Positions 45,028-53,473 of a DNA stretch of 62,296 bases are shown here, piece by piece (position 1 is the first letter of the stretch; every line of letters starts with the position of its first letter). The notes beneath the pieces were generated by a model, which was not told the DNA's origin, made no database searches, and saw nothing but the letters and a program-made list of their open reading frames with translations. Source of the DNA: Verrucomicrobiota bacterium (lineage in GTDB: Bacteria > Verrucomicrobiota > Verrucomicrobiia > Limisphaerales > J093); contig JAAYVR010000145.1 of the NCBI GenBank assembly GCA_012517065.1, positions 1 through 62,296 on the forward strand, in the 5' to 3' direction. Position numbers and translations under genes: made by a program.

Positions 45028-45029
45028 AG

Positions 45030-45740
45030 TTACCTGAGGTCTTCACCTCCCAACCCGCCAAGGGTCCAGTCGAGGTTGTAAGGCTCGAGCGTCCCAGGAT
45101 ACAGTTGTTTGTATTTAACGAAAGCCGAATGGCCGTCCACAAACAGCAGAGGGAACCCGTCCTTCCCGTGAGCGAGGTTTGGCGCATGCAACTCGTCGAA
45201 TTCAGGCTCAGCGAAACATGGCATGATGGCTTTCTTTGACGGGAACCGAACCTCTGTGGCGCGCCTCTGTCGCAACTGAGGGTTTTGGGTGTCGTCGTTG
45301 TAGAACTGGTGGTAGTAGTAGTAAGAATTGCCAAAAAGTAGGTCGTTTGTTCTGATGCTGAAAGAGCTGCCGTGGTTTTTAACCCACGCGAAATTCCATG
45401 GCGGCGGTGTGTCTGCGGGACACAAGTAAAACGCAACCCCCCCATTGGTGCTGATGTACGGACTGAACAGCTTGAGCAGGTCCACAAACGGCATGTGCGG
45501 CCACGTCCGACCCGAATAAGGGAACCGATCGTCATTCTCCGAGGTGTACATTGACATCGTTATGCCGAGCTGCCGCAAGTTGGAAAGGCAGCGGACGGTC
45601 TTGCTCTTGGACTTGGCCCGGCCAAGCGCTGGCAACAACAAACCGGCAAGAATCGCGATGATGGCAATAACAACAAGCAACTCGATCAACGTGAAAGCGA
45701 AGGGTGGACAACGCCATGACCGGCGACGGTCCATGGCCAT
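45030..45740 (-). CDS. Pseudopilin (DUF1559-type)
   Basis: A 236-residue pilin-like protein. The N-terminus [20 protein letters not shown] is a class III signal and assembly helix, preceded by a basic leader ([11 protein letters not shown]). The body has [20 protein letters not shown] and the C-terminal FVDGHSAFV motif. ATGs at 45740 and 45734 are possible; an upstream GTG at 45767 is also in frame. Unlike the other pseudopilin it stands alone. Its stop sits two bases from repeat R4 copy d. Confidence 0.86.
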   Translation of the reverse strand: MAMDRRRSWRCPPFAFTLIELLVVIAIIAILAGLLLPALGRAKSKSKTVRCLSNLRQLGITMSMYTSENDDRFPYSGRTWPHMPFVDLLKLFSPYISTNGGVAFYLCPADTPPPWNFAWVKNHGSSFSIRTNDLLFGNSYYYYHQFYNDDTQNPQLRQRRATEVRFPSKKAIMPCFAEPEFDELHAPNLAHGKDGFPLLFVDGHSAFVKYKQLYPGTLEPYNLDWTLGGLGGEDLR

Positions 45741-46140
45741 TAGCGACTGAACTCCGGTCTGGTTCACGAATTGACACCATTTGGCGAAGTCCTGCCATTG
45801 TCAAGCATCCACATTATTGGCACGCGGGTTGACGGTTGCGGGCTAACGCGTACCGTTCAGGCAAAGGCGCAAATTACGTGCCTGTCACCATATCACCACA
45901 TCCCAGCTTCGATCGCGCTAAGGCGACGTTCGGCGGTTGTTCGGCCGGCATGCAGAAACTATGTGCCTGTCCCCATACCGTCTTCCGAGAATCGCCGTGC
46001 GCGTGTGTCCAGTTCACCGGTAGCTGCGCAATAAGATTAATCACAGACACTTAACTGTTTGTGGCGTTGCTTGACCCCGGGAACGGTCGGCCTAAACTCG
46101 AATCGGAAACACGAGGCGCTGCGCCTCGACCGAAATCGCG
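45741..46140. other. Divergent gap with two R3 end motifs
   Basis: About 400 bases without a gene. Two isolated copies of the R3 end motif are seen, AATTACGTGCCTGTCACCAT (in 45871-45893) and ACTATGTGCCTGTCCCCATA (in 45956-45978). The region just before the CDF gene has no clear promoter. Confidence 0.65.
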
Positions 46141-47046
46141 ATGTCATCGATCAAGAAAGGCCTGCTTGTTACGACTCTGGGAGCGGGGGCCAACACCCTG
46201 CTGGCCACAGTCAAGATCGCAACAGGCTTGATAGGCAACTCTTACGCGCTTGTCGCCGATGGCATTGAATCGACAACCGACGTTATTTCGTCACTGATCA
46301 CTTGGACAGGGCTCCGGATTTCCTCCAAGCCAGCCGACGAGTGCCATCCATATGGACACGGCAAAGCGGAGTCCATAGCGGCGGCTATTGTGGCGGCGGC
46401 CTTGCTTGGGGCGGCTGTCCTGATTGCGGTTCAGAGCATTCGTGAGATTCTCAATCCGCATCATGCACCGGCATGGTTCACATTGCCGGTCCTTGTTGGC
46501 GTGGTGCTGACCAAGGAGACTCTTTACCGTGTGGCGTCCAAGGTTGGCGCATCGATTGACAGCACCGCAGTGAAGTGCGATGCGTGGCATCACAGGTCGG
46601 ATGCCATTACCTCCGCAGCCGCTTTTGTGGGCATTAGCGTCGCCCTGATCGGCGGCCCGGGCTACGAAAGTGCGGATGATTGGGCGGCTCTGGCTGCGTG
46701 CAGCATCATACTCTTCAACGGCTGGCGGCTTTTGAGGAGTGCGATGAATGAGATGATGGATGCTGATGTCTCGGAGCAGTTGCATCAGCAAGTGCGCGAA
46801 CTATCGGCTGGTGTTTCAGGTGTGGTCAGGATCGAGAAATGCCGCATTCGTAAAAGTGGGCTTGGCTATCTCGTGGACATCCATGTTGAGGTTGACGGGG
46901 ACATGTCTGTCAAGGGTGGGCACAAAATCGCTCATGACGTCGGGGAAAAACTCAAGTCCTCACCACTTCGGGTCAAGGATGTCCTTGTGCACATAGAACC
47001 GGCGAGTGAAGAAGCTGTCAAAGAGCACAGCGAGCCCTCCCGGTAA
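46141..47046 (+). CDS. Cation diffusion facilitator (CDF) metal transporter
   Basis: A 301-residue CDF exporter of Zn2+, Fe2+, Mn2+ or similar ions, driven by H+ antiport. Six membrane segments; metal site residues in the second (ALVADGIESTTDVISS) and fifth (CDAWHHRSDAITSA, H-x-x-x-D) segments; the link CHPYGHGKAES is the family's His-containing loop. The C-terminal cytoplasmic dimer domain begins about residue 205 (HQQVRELSAGVSGV) and contains YLVDIHVEVDGDMSV. No metal-responsive regulator is adjacent. Confidence 0.94.
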   Translation: MSSIKKGLLVTTLGAGANTLLATVKIATGLIGNSYALVADGIESTTDVISSLITWTGLRISSKPADECHPYGHGKAESIAAAIVAAALLGAAVLIAVQSIREILNPHHAPAWFTLPVLVGVVLTKETLYRVASKVGASIDSTAVKCDAWHHRSDAITSAAAFVGISVALIGGPGYESADDWAALAACSIILFNGWRLLRSAMNEMMDADVSEQLHQQVRELSAGVSGVVRIEKCRIRKSGLGYLVDIHVEVDGDMSVKGGHKIAHDVGEKLKSSPLRVKDVLVHIEPASEEAVKEHSEPSR

Positions 47047-47734
47047 CTGGGCGCAAGAAGGCAGGAACAGCATCACCCTGCACATTTCACGCTTAGCCCG
47101 AATATTTCCCAGCCCGGCGTAGCCGGAACCAAAGTCGCATGACGGGCAACGCCCCCGGCTCTCGCACCACCCGGACCTTCAGTCACGCCGGGCTGGGAAA
47201 TACGCCATGCTACACCGTCGCAAGGAAGAGCGCGCTGATCCGAATGGTTTCTCACGCGCTGCCGCGGATGCAGTGCGCGTTGGCAGGCGCGAAGCGTTTG
47301 GAGTGCGGCAGCTTGCTGCCGCTTTGTATTAGTCCGCAAGCAACGTGCCTGGAACCAGATCCGCATGACTCACAAAACAACGTGTCTGTCCCCATATCGG
47401 CATCCGAGGGGTTCCTCCACAGACTTCGGCAGCCGCGCACTGGAAAAATGGGCAATTTGCGGACCACACCGGAATCGGGGGGCAGAACCCAAACAACGAG
47501 CCTGTCACTTTATTTGGGTCCACATCCAGACAATGGGCCTGTCACTTTATCCGACTCACTCCCGAAGGCCGTGCTGTTGTGACTGCCTTGCCGACGGCCA
47601 GGGAAGTAGATACGGGGGAATTAACCAAACTCGCAGCTTGAAAACCTCCGCGAATGTGAAGGACTTTCAATATGATGATATACTCTGAGCAGTCTGCGAA
47701 ACGGGTGTCTATTAGAAATCAATGAATGTGCGGG
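47047..47734. other. Repeat-filled stretch R1-R2-R3
   Basis: No gene is seen. It holds R1 copy f, R2, a full R3, one further R3-like end motif (47533-47553, GGGCCTGTCACTTTAT) and an AT-rich piece (47630-47730). Confidence 0.75.
47102..47519. repeat. Composite R1-R2-R3 block
   Basis: R1 copy f (47102-47202, ends ATATTTCCCAGCCCGGCGTA and GCCGGGCTGGGAAATAC), R2 (47267-47326, core 47305-47322) and R3 (47375-47519, second end ACGAGCCTGTCACTTTATTT in a hairpin with flanking ACCCAAA/TTTGGGT). Starts are offset by 165 and 273 bases, matching the block at 58580 (162 and 270). Confidence 0.9.
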
Positions 47735-47802
47735 ACCCGGAAACCCCACCGAAATGAAGTTTCGGGTGTCTTGGTCTGGTGCAGCGGCGGGCTTTCCGGG
47801 TT
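47735..47802. repeat. R4 palindromic repeat, copy e
   Basis: Left arm ACCCGGAAACCCCACCG, right arm CGGCGGGCTTTCCGGGTT. The last bases overlap the stop codon of the leftward gene that follows (47801). The core matches copy a (GTGTCTTGG-CTGGT). Confidence 0.83.
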
Positions 47803-49879
47803 AAGGGTACACCAGCCGGTAGAACCTCTCACCAGTCGGCGACTCGACCAGCACGTAGCGATCACCGGCGGTCGTGATACCGGAGGTAACTTCGTTCCAC
47901 ACAGGAGTTGCGAGGCTGGGAGTCCACTGGAGACGCCATGGAACGGCAGGCCATGAAAGCTTCACACTGTTGCCTTGCTTCTCGATTTGGATGCTGGGCA
48001 GGACCTGAGTTTGGGCGGTTGGCACGAAAAGCAAGTAATTGAGATACACCTTGCGGTTGTCCTGGCCGGTCGTGCCACGCATCGTCAATCTGATTGTGTT
48101 TGTGCCTGCAAGGTGAACGACCGCCGGCAAACCGGCATCGAGCAAAGGCACGTAGGTGTAGTTCACGTGCATCAGGTTGTTTGGAATCGAGAATTTGCCC
48201 AGCAGTGTAGTTGTCTGATCTGGTTGAGTTGGATCGCTGGTTACGAGGCTGAGTTCGGCCTCGGTGGCGCCAAAGCTGCCCACGCGAAGATAGACAAGGT
48301 AATTCGTGTTGGCAAAAGACCGTGTGTAATTGAGCCACTCGCCGGGTTCTGTGCGGGCGACAACATACTCCTGCAATCGTAGTGCGGAGTACTTCTGTCG
48401 GATCAAATAGTCCGGCAACGGATCCCCCTGGGCGTGGTTGAGGTCTTCGATGTCACGATTGCCAGTTGATGTGCCGACTGGGTCTGTCGAGCGGAAGTCG
48501 CTCCATCCGTTTTCCGGTGAAGTGCGGTTGTCGTGGAAGTCGATATCGGCGGTTCCTTCGAGGTCTGCATAGCCGACGCCTCCGCCATTGATATAAAATC
48601 CGTCGAGGTTCCATCCCGACAAGGGAATTGGATCGAGCTGGTACGACCCGCTCCAGTAGTTGTAGTCCTCGCATTCGATTGTTTTTGCGGGCGGCTTGTC
48701 GAGGTCAGATTCGACGAAAGTGTCGAACCAGAAAGTATTGACGGACTTGAGCGTTCCGGTGACATCCTGAACTTCGATGCGCGCGGAATACACATTGTTG
48801 GGCTTGAGCAAGCCGGGGGCGGTCGTGAAACTCACATTGGTACCGGCTGCGGGGGTTGGCTGCAGAAATGCCGACATGTCCGCGCCGTTCAGGTAAAGCT
48901 TGGTCGCGCGTCCGTCGATTTCATTTACCGGGAAGGCAGTAGCTGTGAAACTGATGCCCTGTTCGGCGGGGTGGAAATTGGTGAACCTGCGTTCAGGATT
49001 GCGCACGACCACCTGTGGTGTTTTGGGAATTGGGTGTGCGAGAGCGGGCGGTGTTGCGGGGTTCGGATCTGACGGCCCGCAGTAGTAATTGTCAACGGCG
49101 AAATCCACTGTGCCGACATTGCCCTGTCGGCTGAACCCGAGGAAACCGCACGCGCCCCTGTCAAAACTGCCGTCTTCAGACTCCAGCGTTACCAGTGGCC
49201 GCGTGAGGTCGTGCAAATCGTATGCCTGGGCAGTGTAATGGTAGCCTTCGCATTTGAATACCAGGCGATAGGGGCGGCCTGGCTCGAAGGTGATTTCGGC
49301 GACGGCAATGGTTCGGGTGGCGAATCCAGCGTTTACGACGTTGATCTGGAACTGGCCTTGGCGGCGGTCGGTTGGGTTCTCGCCATACTGTGAGGTGTCG
49401 TAGTTGCAGATCACGCCCTGGGCGCTTGCCGGATTGAGGTTTGCGGGGATGTCTCCTGTATTGGCATCCGTAAGACGCCCGAACAAGACAACGGCCTGGT
49501 TCTTGTCGGTCCCCGGCCAACTGGCGATGTCGAGGGCGACATAAAAATCGGTGTACTCCTGCATCCGGTACCACATGCCGACCGCTGGAGCTGCACCGGG
49601 GACGGGGTTTGCCTGGATGCGCAACGCTTTTCCCCCTTCGAAGGCGGGGAATGTGGTGGTGACCAATGCCGCATTCAGCGCGGAGAGTTTCCAGCCAGCG
49701 GCGGTAAAGTCCGCCACCGAAGAATAAGAATCGAAGTTGTCGCTAAACACCTGTTGTGCATGTGTCGTCGCGGGCCAAACCGCGCTCGATGCAGCGACAA
49801 GTGCAATCGAGCAGACCATTGCTGGGAGCGGACACGGGCGTCCAACGTTTCTTGTGTGTGTGGTGTTGATTGGGGTCAT
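47801..49879 (-). CDS. Large secreted carbohydrate-binding-like protein
   Basis: A 692-residue exported protein. Signal peptide ending SAVWPATTHA, then a LamG-like beta-sandwich at about 45-270 (VFSDNFDSYSSVADF, FAVDNYYCG), an Ig-like part, and a CBM6-like region near 500-620 (EPGEWLNYTRSFANTNYLVY, VHLAGTNTIRLTMRG). The C-terminus (LQWTPSLATPVWNEV, ERFYRLVYP) is a short domain common at the ends of secreted proteins of this phylum, perhaps an anchoring or sorting part. No catalytic residues are evident. It likely binds polysaccharide at the surface. Confidence 0.75.
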   Translation of the reverse strand: MTPINTTHTRNVGRPCPLPAMVCSIALVAASSAVWPATTHAQQVFSDNFDSYSSVADFTAAGWKLSALNAALVTTTFPAFEGGKALRIQANPVPGAAPAVGMWYRMQEYTDFYVALDIASWPGTDKNQAVVLFGRLTDANTGDIPANLNPASAQGVICNYDTSQYGENPTDRRQGQFQINVVNAGFATRTIAVAEITFEPGRPYRLVFKCEGYHYTAQAYDLHDLTRPLVTLESEDGSFDRGACGFLGFSRQGNVGTVDFAVDNYYCGPSDPNPATPPALAHPIPKTPQVVVRNPERRFTNFHPAEQGISFTATAFPVNEIDGRATKLYLNGADMSAFLQPTPAAGTNVSFTTAPGLLKPNNVYSARIEVQDVTGTLKSVNTFWFDTFVESDLDKPPAKTIECEDYNYWSGSYQLDPIPLSGWNLDGFYINGGGVGYADLEGTADIDFHDNRTSPENGWSDFRSTDPVGTSTGNRDIEDLNHAQGDPLPDYLIRQKYSALRLQEYVVARTEPGEWLNYTRSFANTNYLVYLRVGSFGATEAELSLVTSDPTQPDQTTTLLGKFSIPNNLMHVNYTYVPLLDAGLPAVVHLAGTNTIRLTMRGTTGQDNRKVYLNYLLFVPTAQTQVLPSIQIEKQGNSVKLSWPAVPWRLQWTPSLATPVWNEVTSGITTAGDRYVLVESPTGERFYRLVYP

Positions 49880-50004
49880 AGGCGTGGTGTGTTTGGTGTT
49901 CTTGACTCAGCCGGTTGCGACAGATAACGGGTTTTCAGTACATCCAATTTCCCAGCAGGTCAAGACGTTTCATCGTCTCCGAGGCGCGCGCGACCGCCCA
50001 TGCA

Positions 50005-51516
50005 TTATCGCGCGGCGATTGCCCTGTGCACGTGGTCGAAGATGAAGGCGGTGAGAAGCGTGACGCACGTGCCAATCAATGTGTACCACGGCCAGAAAAC
50101 GCGGTGTTGCACTGGATTGCCATCCACAATTTCTGTCCATGAAAACTGGCTGACGAAGATCATGAATGCCAATGAAACCAGCATTCCGGCGATCACAGGA
50201 TGCGCTCTGCCGGACTTCCAAAAAACCGCTAGCAATATGCCGCCCAGCAACGCGCCGCTTGTCAACCCGCGCAGCGTAAAGGCGGCGTTCAACACAAAAG
50301 CCACTTCGCGGCTCAAGTAAGCCGTGAGAATCAACATCCCGCCCCAGAACACTGTGCTCCACCGGCTGAAGCGCAGATAAAACTGTTCGCTCCGTTTTCC
50401 GTGTGCGCCCTTTACGAAATCCATCGTGCTGACACTGGCCAGGGAAGTCAGAGCCGAGCTTACCGAGGACATCGCCGCCGAAAGAATCGCCACGATAAGG
50501 AAACCCTTCAACACGTGCGGGACTTCGGTCAACATGAAGATTGGGAACACAAAGTCGTTGGCTTTTATTCCAGGGCGCGCATCCGGGATGGGCACCTTGA
50601 AAGGGTGCGTTTGATAGAACACCCAGAGCATCGCGCCCACGAGCAGAAACACGAAAAACAGCGGGAAAATCATCACCGCGCTGAGAACGAGGGCCTTTCG
50701 TCCGTCTGCAACGTTTTTGCAGGCCAGTACACGCTGCACGATCAACTGTTCGGCTCCGTGGGAACTCATCACCATGACCGTTCCTCCGATGACGCCCATC
50801 CAGATGTTAAACGGTTCGTGGAGTGCAAACTGGCCGTTGAACCAGTGCAGCTTTCCGCCGGCTGCGGCACGGGACAACACTTCCGGTAGCCCGCCGTCAA
50901 CCAGCGACGGTATGTACACAAGCGCGAACAACCCGCCCAACAGGAACAATCCAAACTGCACTGCATCTGTCCAAATGACCGCCTTGACACCGCCGACGCA
51001 GGTGTAAAGCAGCGCCAGCCCGACAAAAATCAGGATTGCCTGCAACACGCTTATCCCGAGCATCAGTTGCAGGGGGATTGAAACCACATAAACACGAACA
51101 CCCGCTGCGAGTGTTTCGCTCAACAGAAAGAAACCGCCTGCGGTTCTGCGCGCCGACGCACCCAATCGGTTCGCGAACAATTGATACGGCGAGTAAATCT
51201 CGCCCTTGAGGTAATGCGGCACCATCACAACCGCAAGGATTATCCTTGCGATGACATACCCAATTATCATCTGGATGAACGCCAGATCGCTCCCGAAAGC
51301 CAGCGCAGGCACGCCAATGATCGTCAAAGCGCTCGTTTCCGCGGCAACAATCGAAAAACCAATTCCCCACCACGAAGTGTTCTTGCTCCCGAGAAAATAG
51401 TCGCGCGTCGTGCGCTGGTCCTTCCCGAACCACAGGCCAAGGCTGACAATGCCGAGAAGGTAAAGAACTATTACGAGCCAATCCCTGCCGTCCAGAAAAC
51501 GAAATGCTCCTTCCAT
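50005..51516 (-). CDS. Sodium:solute symporter (SSS family)
   Basis: A 503-residue transporter with about thirteen membrane segments. Motifs include YFLGSKNTSWWGIGFSIVAA at the first core helices (unwound TM1), GGVKAVIWTDAVQ (the classic GG-x-KAV-x-x-TDxxQ) and LSAAMSSVSSALTSLASV in the sodium-site helix. These fit uptake of sugars, sialic acid or other organic solutes with Na+. The ATG at 51516 has little spacing choice. The UreF-like gene lies 33 bases upstream on the same strand. The solute cannot be told from sequence. Confidence 0.93.
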   Translation of the reverse strand: MEGAFRFLDGRDWLVIVLYLLGIVSLGLWFGKDQRTTRDYFLGSKNTSWWGIGFSIVAAETSALTIIGVPALAFGSDLAFIQMIIGYVIARIILAVVMVPHYLKGEIYSPYQLFANRLGASARRTAGGFFLLSETLAAGVRVYVVSIPLQLMLGISVLQAILIFVGLALLYTCVGGVKAVIWTDAVQFGLFLLGGLFALVYIPSLVDGGLPEVLSRAAAGGKLHWFNGQFALHEPFNIWMGVIGGTVMVMSSHGAEQLIVQRVLACKNVADGRKALVLSAVMIFPLFFVFLLVGAMLWVFYQTHPFKVPIPDARPGIKANDFVFPIFMLTEVPHVLKGFLIVAILSAAMSSVSSALTSLASVSTMDFVKGAHGKRSEQFYLRFSRWSTVFWGGMLILTAYLSREVAFVLNAAFTLRGLTSGALLGGILLAVFWKSGRAHPVIAGMLVSLAFMIFVSQFSWTEIVDGNPVQHRVFWPWYTLIGTCVTLLTAFIFDHVHRAIAAR

Positions 51517-51549
51517 ATCAGGCGTGGTAATATGCCGCCATTCTCGCTT

Positions 51550-52224
51550 TCACTTCTCCTTTCGGATCACATGGAACTGGGATCCTTTTGATGAAAGCGC
51601 CAACTCAACCGCGCCACGCAATGGTTCTGTGACTTTCTCCAACAACTGCCCGGTGTCCGGTTCCGGCAAAGCAAGTCTGGCCGCCCCGGCACGGAAAAAC
51701 CCGCTCAGTGTTTGATGGGCGTAATGAATCATCCCTTGGCGCAGTGGAATCGAGAAAAGGGACAGAACCATCCCAAACACGACGGCGTGCCATCCCTGCG
51801 CCTGCCCCAGTTCGACGGCCTGCCAGTATCTTCGCACAAGCCGCTGGTCGCGCAGCGGCAGCAATCGTTTTAGCTGATGTCTGCCAGCAGCTCGACTCGC
51901 TTCTGCAAACCGGCTCAAGACCGTCGCGCGGCTCAGTGATGAGTCAAGCGCGATCAGCTCCCGAACCTCATATCTTGCGGCGTGCCAGTATGCATCGTGG
52001 ACGACCGGTAGCTCAACCGCAACCAACACCTGATCACGGTAATCCTCAAGAAAAACCCTGAGCGACCGCGCATCCACAACTTCCGGAGCCTGAAAACGCG
52101 CAAGCGGCCTCCAGACCGAGGCGAGGTCGGCCGACACAAGCTGCCGGGTTAAACCCGCCGGGTTCTCGATCCGGGTAACCTGCTGCGTCAAGTTGTTGTG
52201 TGCTTCCAACATTTGCTGCGACAT
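51550..52224 (-). CDS. UreF-like protein
   Basis: About 224 residues, the normal length of urease accessory protein UreF. The C-terminal two thirds follow UreF: EASRAAGRHQLKRL, then WHAVVFGMVLSLFSIPLRQG, a helix ending GFFRAGAARLALPEPDTGQL, which corresponds to the family's AavRL-plG-Q region. The N-terminal PVGG-type strand of true UreF is not evident. No urease (ureABC) or ureG/ureD genes are in the window. It may be a urease chaperone whose partners lie elsewhere, or a UreF relative with another client. The ATG at 52224 is preferred to a GTG at 52302. I am only moderately sure of the family. Confidence 0.45.
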   Translation of the reverse strand: MSQQMLEAHNNLTQQVTRIENPAGLTRQLVSADLASVWRPLARFQAPEVVDARSLRVFLEDYRDQVLVAVELPVVHDAYWHAARYEVRELIALDSSLSRATVLSRFAEASRAAGRHQLKRLLPLRDQRLVRRYWQAVELGQAQGWHAVVFGMVLSLFSIPLRQGMIHYAHQTLSGFFRAGAARLALPEPDTGQLLEKVTEPLRGAVELALSSKGSQFHVIRKEK

Positions 52225-52356
52225 CGACAGGTGCGAGACACATCGATTCGTCACCTGCCAATCGCGGTGAGAGTAACGTCGCAGCCTGATCTGAGCCAAC
52301 ACGAAAAGATCGCAACCCCGCTTGCGAGGAGCTGAGGAAGATTGTAGTCTGCAGTT

Positions 52357-53394
52357 GTGTTTGTGCTGGCAACATTACTGGTTTGGCTGGCGGCGTTGTG
52401 TGTGACGGCGGAAGCCGACACGTTGCACCTTAAAGAGAGCGCAGCCATCAGCGGCCGCATCATCGCCGAGAAAGAGGACCTGTTCGTAGTGGACGTGGGT
52501 TACACGGTTTTGGTCGTCCCAAAAAGGGAAGTGTTGAAAATCAGCCACTCTGAGGGCGCGCCCGGGACACCGGACGCGGCTGTCGCCGGTAAACAGCCGA
52601 CGCCCCAACAGCAGGACACTCCCGCCGCGCAGGCGGTCGCGGTGCAGTCCGGCATAACCGACAATTCGACGGCTGAGCGATCGGCCCTTTACTCGACGGC
52701 AAGTGCTGGTGCGCCCGAACGGTCGGTGCGAGAGCTTGTACAGAAACTTGGGGGAGCCGTCGTACAGGTTCGAACGCCGAGCGGGCAGGGATCGGGGTTC
52801 TTCGTAAATGAAGACGGTTACCTGATCACCAACTTCCATGTTATCGAGGGCGAGACACAAATCTCCGTCGAGGTTTTCGTGCAAACCGCCCGCCAGCTCG
52901 AGCGGCGAATCTATCGCCAGGTTCGCATTGTTGCGATGAACAAGTTTGCCGATCTTGCACTGTTGAAGGTCGAGGACGCAGGCGCGCCAAAGTTCAGTTA
53001 TGTGCCTCTGGGTCAAACAGGGACATTGTCGGTTGGCGAGCGGGTTTTCGCGATAGGCAGTCCAATGGGGCTTGAACGAACTGTGACGGAAGGGATTGTC
53101 AGCTCGAAGACACGCCAGATGCAGGGCGATCTTTTTCTGCAAACCACCGCGCAAATCAATCCCGGCAACAGCGGCGGGCCGCTCCTCAACATGCGCGGCG
53201 AAGTGGTTGGCGTCACCAACATGAAAATAACCTATGGCGAAGGCCTCGGATTTGCCATACCTGTCGAACGGGTTCTGTTTTTCCTGAACAACCGCGATGC
53301 ATTTGCGTATGACAACGAAAACCCGAACAGCGGCTACCGATATCTCGAACCGCCGCGCCGCGCACCAAGCCAGCCCAACCAGCCGAACCCGTGA
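52357..53394 (+). CDS. HtrA/Deg-like trypsin-fold protease without PDZ domain
   Basis: A 345-residue exported serine protease. GTG start at 52357 (another at 52363), signal peptide (FVLATLLVWLAALCVTAEA), a small SH3-like domain at about 22-65 (LKESAAISGRIIAEKEDLFV), a low-complexity linker, then a trypsin fold with His161 (NFHVIEGE), Asp199 (NKFADLALLKV) and Ser272 (GNSGGPLLN). Deg proteases normally carry one or two PDZ domains after this point; here the chain ends with a proline-rich tail (PPRRAPSQPNQPNP). It probably cuts misfolded periplasmic proteins. It sits divergent from the UreF-like gene and just before a secreted protein of unknown function. Confidence 0.9.
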   Translation: MFVLATLLVWLAALCVTAEADTLHLKESAAISGRIIAEKEDLFVVDVGYTVLVVPKREVLKISHSEGAPGTPDAAVAGKQPTPQQQDTPAAQAVAVQSGITDNSTAERSALYSTASAGAPERSVRELVQKLGGAVVQVRTPSGQGSGFFVNEDGYLITNFHVIEGETQISVEVFVQTARQLERRIYRQVRIVAMNKFADLALLKVEDAGAPKFSYVPLGQTGTLSVGERVFAIGSPMGLERTVTEGIVSSKTRQMQGDLFLQTTAQINPGNSGGPLLNMRGEVVGVTNMKITYGEGLGFAIPVERVLFFLNNRDAFAYDNENPNSGYRYLEPPRRAPSQPNQPNP

Positions 53395-53473
53395 CAAACG
53401 CTCGGCAGCGCGTTCACCCGGCCTCAAATGCCCGTGATCTCTCCCTGCCGCCATTCATGACTTTATCTTCTCC

